Source: Arthrobacter sp. AL12 (GTDB taxonomy: Bacteria > Actinomycetota > Actinomycetes > Actinomycetales > Micrococcaceae). Taken from it: DNA of 64,000 nt. Where the stretch lies: positions 1 to 64,000 of the forward strand of contig NZ_JASBQY010000008.1 of assembly GCF_029960645.1 (NCBI RefSeq). Direction: 5' to 3'. Below, piece by piece: positions 61,650 to 64,000 of this stretch (positions are counted from its first letter, which is position 1; each line of letters begins with the position of its first letter). A program made the position numbers and the translations under genes. The notes below the pieces were generated by a model. The model was not told the DNA's origin. It searched no databases and saw only the letters and a program-made list of their open reading frames with translations.

Positions 61650-62775
61650 TCCGTCGCCCCGAGAGTTCATCGACCGAAATCGGCTGGCGGCGGCCCCCGC
61701 AGCACAAGACCTTATGGCCGCGATCAATCTCATCCACGCCCTGAACACCATCGGCGCCCGGAGGATCCCCGATGACGCGCCGGTCTCGTTCATCCGGCAG
61801 CGGTGGACACCACTGGTCTTCACCGAGAACGGCCTGGACCGGGGGTTCTACGAGTTCTGCGCCCTCACGGAACTCAAGAATGCGCTGAGCTCCGGAGACA
61901 TGTGGGTCACCGGACCGCGCCAGTTCCGCGATTTCGATGACTACCTTTTGCCGGCGCCGACTACGCGGTCATGAAGACCGCCGGTAAGCTGCCTCTGGTT
62001 ACGGCAGACGGAGGGGAAACCAAGCGCCATGTTCCCGCGGATCAGGATCACCGACCTGCTAAGAAGTTGATGGTTGGACAGGGTTCACCCGCCACTTCAC
62101 TAGCCTCAAATCCGGCCATCCCTCCAAAGACAAACAACTCCTGCTCACCGCGATCCTGGCCGACGGAATCACCTTGGGGCTGACGAAGATGGCCGAATCC
62201 TGCACCGGCGTCACCCACGCCCAGCTGGACCGCCACTAACCCTCTGACGTCCGCGACGAACCTACAGCGCAGCCCTCGCGGACCTGGTTAATACCCAGCA
62301 CGGCCACCCCTTCGCCGCACAATTGGGCGACGGGACCACCTCCTTTTCGGACGGACAGGGTTTCCGGGTCGGCAGCAAAGCTGAATCCACCGGGCATGTG
62401 AACCCAAATACGGTGCCGAGCCAGGACGGCTGATCTACACGCGCGTCTCGGACCAGTACTCGCCCTACTGGTTCGCGCCCCGGATCCGCAACATCGGCGA
62501 TATCCGTCACACACACCCACCAACGATTCGGGACCTGCCACGTTGACGCCGCTTCGGCGGGACCATCAATACAAAACGATTGCTCTGCATTGGGATGACA
62601 TTGGCCCCACCATCACCACTCTCGATAGGGACGGGAACGCCACAGCCCCCTGCTGCAGTTCCGCTCGCCTCTGGGCTGGGAATACATCAACCCGACCGGC
62701 GCCTACACCTCGCCCCGCGCCAACCAGGTTAAACCCGGCAGATACAGGCCACTACGACGCCCGGCAAATCCTTAG
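61650..62775 (+). mobile_element. Decayed Tn3-family transposase (TnpA) remnant
   Basis: Pieces of TnpA appear in order but in different frames. First [16 protein letters not shown] and the ORF starting [20 protein letters not shown] with [20 protein letters not shown], ending FDDYLLP. Then [10 protein letters not shown]; next [39 protein letters not shown] and [12 protein letters not shown] text. Last LGWEYINPTGAYTSP and GRYRPLRRPANP before a TAG at 62773-62775. Frameshifts, a large internal deletion and several stops make it inactive. The terminal repeats were not found, so the element's borders are unknown. It sits between a lower-GC membrane gene and an A/T-rich stretch. Confidence 0.85.
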
Positions 62776-62824
62776 AGTCGGAGATTTCGCTTTTTCACAA
62801 GGCACCCCTTTCGTGACTATTCCT

Positions 62825-62853
62825 TTTACAATGGATAGTTTGATTTTTAGACT
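62825..62853 (+). promoter_or_regulatory. A/T-rich promoter region upstream of the SufR-like regulator
   Basis: TTTACA (62825-62830) and TAGACT (62848-62853) are spaced by 17 bp, inside an unusually A/T-rich stretch (about 62780-62900) for this genome. The regulator ATG is 50 bases downstream. TTGATT and TATTTA further on give an alternative pair with short spacing. Confidence 0.4.
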
Positions 62854-62902
62854 GGATGAGTATTTAAGCAATGAATGTTGTTTTTAGAGCTAGGCTGACT
62901 TC

Positions 62903-63646
62903 ATGATCCGAGCCCCGTGGAAGCGCAGGATTGCGGCCCTGGCCTCGCTGGGTGACGAGAGCCGCCGGAAGCTGTTCGACTTCGTCGCCTCGACCGGGTG
63001 CGCCGTCAGCCGCGATGACGCCGCCGGCGCCCTCGGCCTCCCCAGAAGCACGGCTTCCTTCCAGCTGGACCGGCTGGTGCACGACGGTCTCCTGGCCGTG
63101 GAGTTCCGGAAGCTGGGCGGCAGGGGAGGGCCCGGTTCAGGCCGCCCGTCCAAGCTCTATCTGGCAGCGGTCCGGGAGGTCGCGGCCTCCGTGCCGGACC
63201 GGAACTACGATCTGGCCGCCGAACTGCTCGTCTCGGCCATCGAGGAGTCAATGGCCGGCGGCGGTACCGCTCGCGACGCGCTGGTGCGCACGGCCTACGC
63301 GCGGGGGGAGTCCGCCGCCCGCGCCGCGGGCGCGGTGGCTGGGCCGGCGGATCCAGGGGCAACAGTCGGGGGAGACGCGTTCGCAGGATTCCTCGCCGCG
63401 GAAGGCTACCGTCCCGAGGACGACGGCGCCGGTGGCTTGGTGCTGCTCAACTGCCCCTTCCACCGGATCGCCGAAGGCCACGCCAACGTGGTCTGCGCCA
63501 TGAACGGGGCGTTCCTGGCCGGGGCCGCGGCAGGCTGCGGCATCGACCCGGACCGGGTCCAGGCCCTTGCCATCAACGACCTCCGCGCGGACGGAACCGC
63601 GCAGCGGTCGCAGTGCTGCGCCCGGATCAGGCCCCAGGAACCCTGA
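62903..63646 (+). CDS. ArsR/SufR-type transcriptional regulator with Cys-rich C-terminus
   Basis: A 247-residue protein. The N-terminal winged helix-turn-helix is ALASLGDESRRKLFDFVAS to GALGLPRSTASFQLDRLV. Residues around 190-210 hold NCPFHRIAEGHANVVCAMN, a Cys/His arrangement seen in SufR-family regulators that bind an Fe-S cluster. More Cys follow (AAGCGIDP, QCCARIRP). It may sense iron-sulfur or redox state, but the cluster ligand set is inferred. A Gly/Pro linker (RGGPGSGRPSKLYL) joins the domains. It ends 2 bases before the convergent transporter gene. The AT-rich leader and adjacent Tn3 remnant suggest a recombined context. Confidence 0.82.
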   Translation: MIRAPWKRRIAALASLGDESRRKLFDFVASTGCAVSRDDAAGALGLPRSTASFQLDRLVHDGLLAVEFRKLGGRGGPGSGRPSKLYLAAVREVAASVPDRNYDLAAELLVSAIEESMAGGGTARDALVRTAYARGESAARAAGAVAGPADPGATVGGDAFAGFLAAEGYRPEDDGAGGLVLLNCPFHRIAEGHANVVCAMNGAFLAGAAAGCGIDPDRVQALAINDLRADGTAQRSQCCARIRPQEP

Positions 63647-63648
63647 GC

Positions 63649-64000
63649 CTAGGCGGCAAGGCGTGGCGCGGCTGCCACTGCGGGTTTCGGCTGCCCGTTC
63701 CGACCGGTCAGCAGCACCCCCGCGATCACCAGGACGCCGCCGGCGATCTGGACGAGGGCGAGCGGCGTTCCCAGTGTCACGGTGATGACCGCCGTAAACA
63801 CAACGATCAGGTTGAGGTAGTTCCCGGCCGTCCCGGGCGGGGTGGTCTTGAGGGCGATGTTCCAGAGCAGGTAGGCACCCAGCGAGGGGAAGACGACGAT
63901 GTACGCCAGCGACCAGGCTTCGGACGGCGTCTCCGGAAGTCGCACATCCAGCGCGAGGGCTAAGGGCGCCAGCGTGATTGCCGCCATCGCCACCTGCACG
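63649..64000 (-). CDS. EamA/DMT-type transporter, C-terminal part (partial)
   Basis: The last ~116 residues of a drug/metabolite transporter that continues beyond the window. Transmembrane segments include MAAITLAPLALALDV, SLAYIVVFPSLGAYLLWNIAL, YLNLIVVFTAVITVTLG and IAGGVLVIAGVLLTG, with SLGAYLLWNIALK-type motifs of the EamA family. The substrate is unknown. It is convergent with the regulator gene, so the regulator is not obviously its controller. Confidence 0.8.
   Translation of the reverse strand, partial: VQVAMAAITLAPLALALDVRLPETPSEAWSLAYIVVFPSLGAYLLWNIALKTTPPGTAGNYLNLIVVFTAVITVTLGTPLALVQIAGGVLVIAGVLLTGRNGQPKPAVAAAPRLAA

Noticed and set aside
63649..64000. The EamA fragment as a complete small membrane gene
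   Set aside because: The frame runs to the window edge with no convincing start, and only the C-terminal helices of the transporter family are present, so it is a partial gene.

Overview
The window comes from a high-GC actinobacterium, most probably an Arthrobacter-like member of the Micrococcaceae. The reasons are the very GC-rich third codon positions, frequent GTG and TTG starts, ATGA/GTGA start-stop overlaps, the actinobacterial AdnAB helicase-nuclease, UvrD2 with a tetracysteine/HRDC tail, a SigK/RskA pair, and a haem pathway that uses HemQ. This is inferred from gene content and was not tested against a database.

Layout. 1-364: tail of an Asp/Pro-repeat protein. 613-13155: a nearly complete coproporphyrin-dependent haem locus (hemA divergent; then hemE, hemY, a Pro-rich surface protein, hemQ, hemH, hemC, hemD, hemB, an LLM-type flavin oxidoreductase, hemL), closed by a strong terminator. 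13262-15702: a polar amino-acid ABC importer. 16073-29947: DNA metabolism (DnaQ-type exonuclease, alkyltransferase-like protein, AdnA, AdnB, UvrD2) with a phosphotransferase, NudC and a YgjP-type metallopeptidase. 29944-36018: DUF2342 protein, PDZ-Lon protease and a UPF0182 membrane protein. 36209-36584: two copies of initiator tRNA-fMet, each with its own terminator. 36643-46626: photolyase, PspA, a TPM-domain protein, an HtrA-type protease, EtfBA, a PIG-L deacetylase and gluconokinase. 46737-51779: RskA/SigK, TrmL, a J-domain protein, a lipid kinase and a lipoprotein.

51880-60460 is the accessory part. The first half (minus strand) was an overlapping operon of a GT2 glycosyltransferase, a DUF2064 transferase, a multi-membrane glycosyltransferase, an MTA-phosphorylase-like protein and an epimerase. 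The last two are visibly damaged: an N-terminal truncation and multiple frameshifts. The second half is a tight six-gene minus-strand operon: an acyl-CoA-dehydrogenase-like flavoprotein without the usual catalytic Glu, a cytoplasmic PhnD-like binding protein, a radical SAM enzyme with a TusA-like N-terminus, a 41-residue peptide, a DoxX-family membrane protein and a small membrane protein. I do not recognise this combination as a described pathway, and it is the best candidate for a new system (peptide or cofactor maturation, or sulfur chemistry).

60862-64000 is a recombined edge: a lower-GC membrane protein, a decayed Tn3-family transposase, an AT-rich promoter region, a SufR-like Cys-rich regulator and the C-terminal end of an EamA-type transporter.
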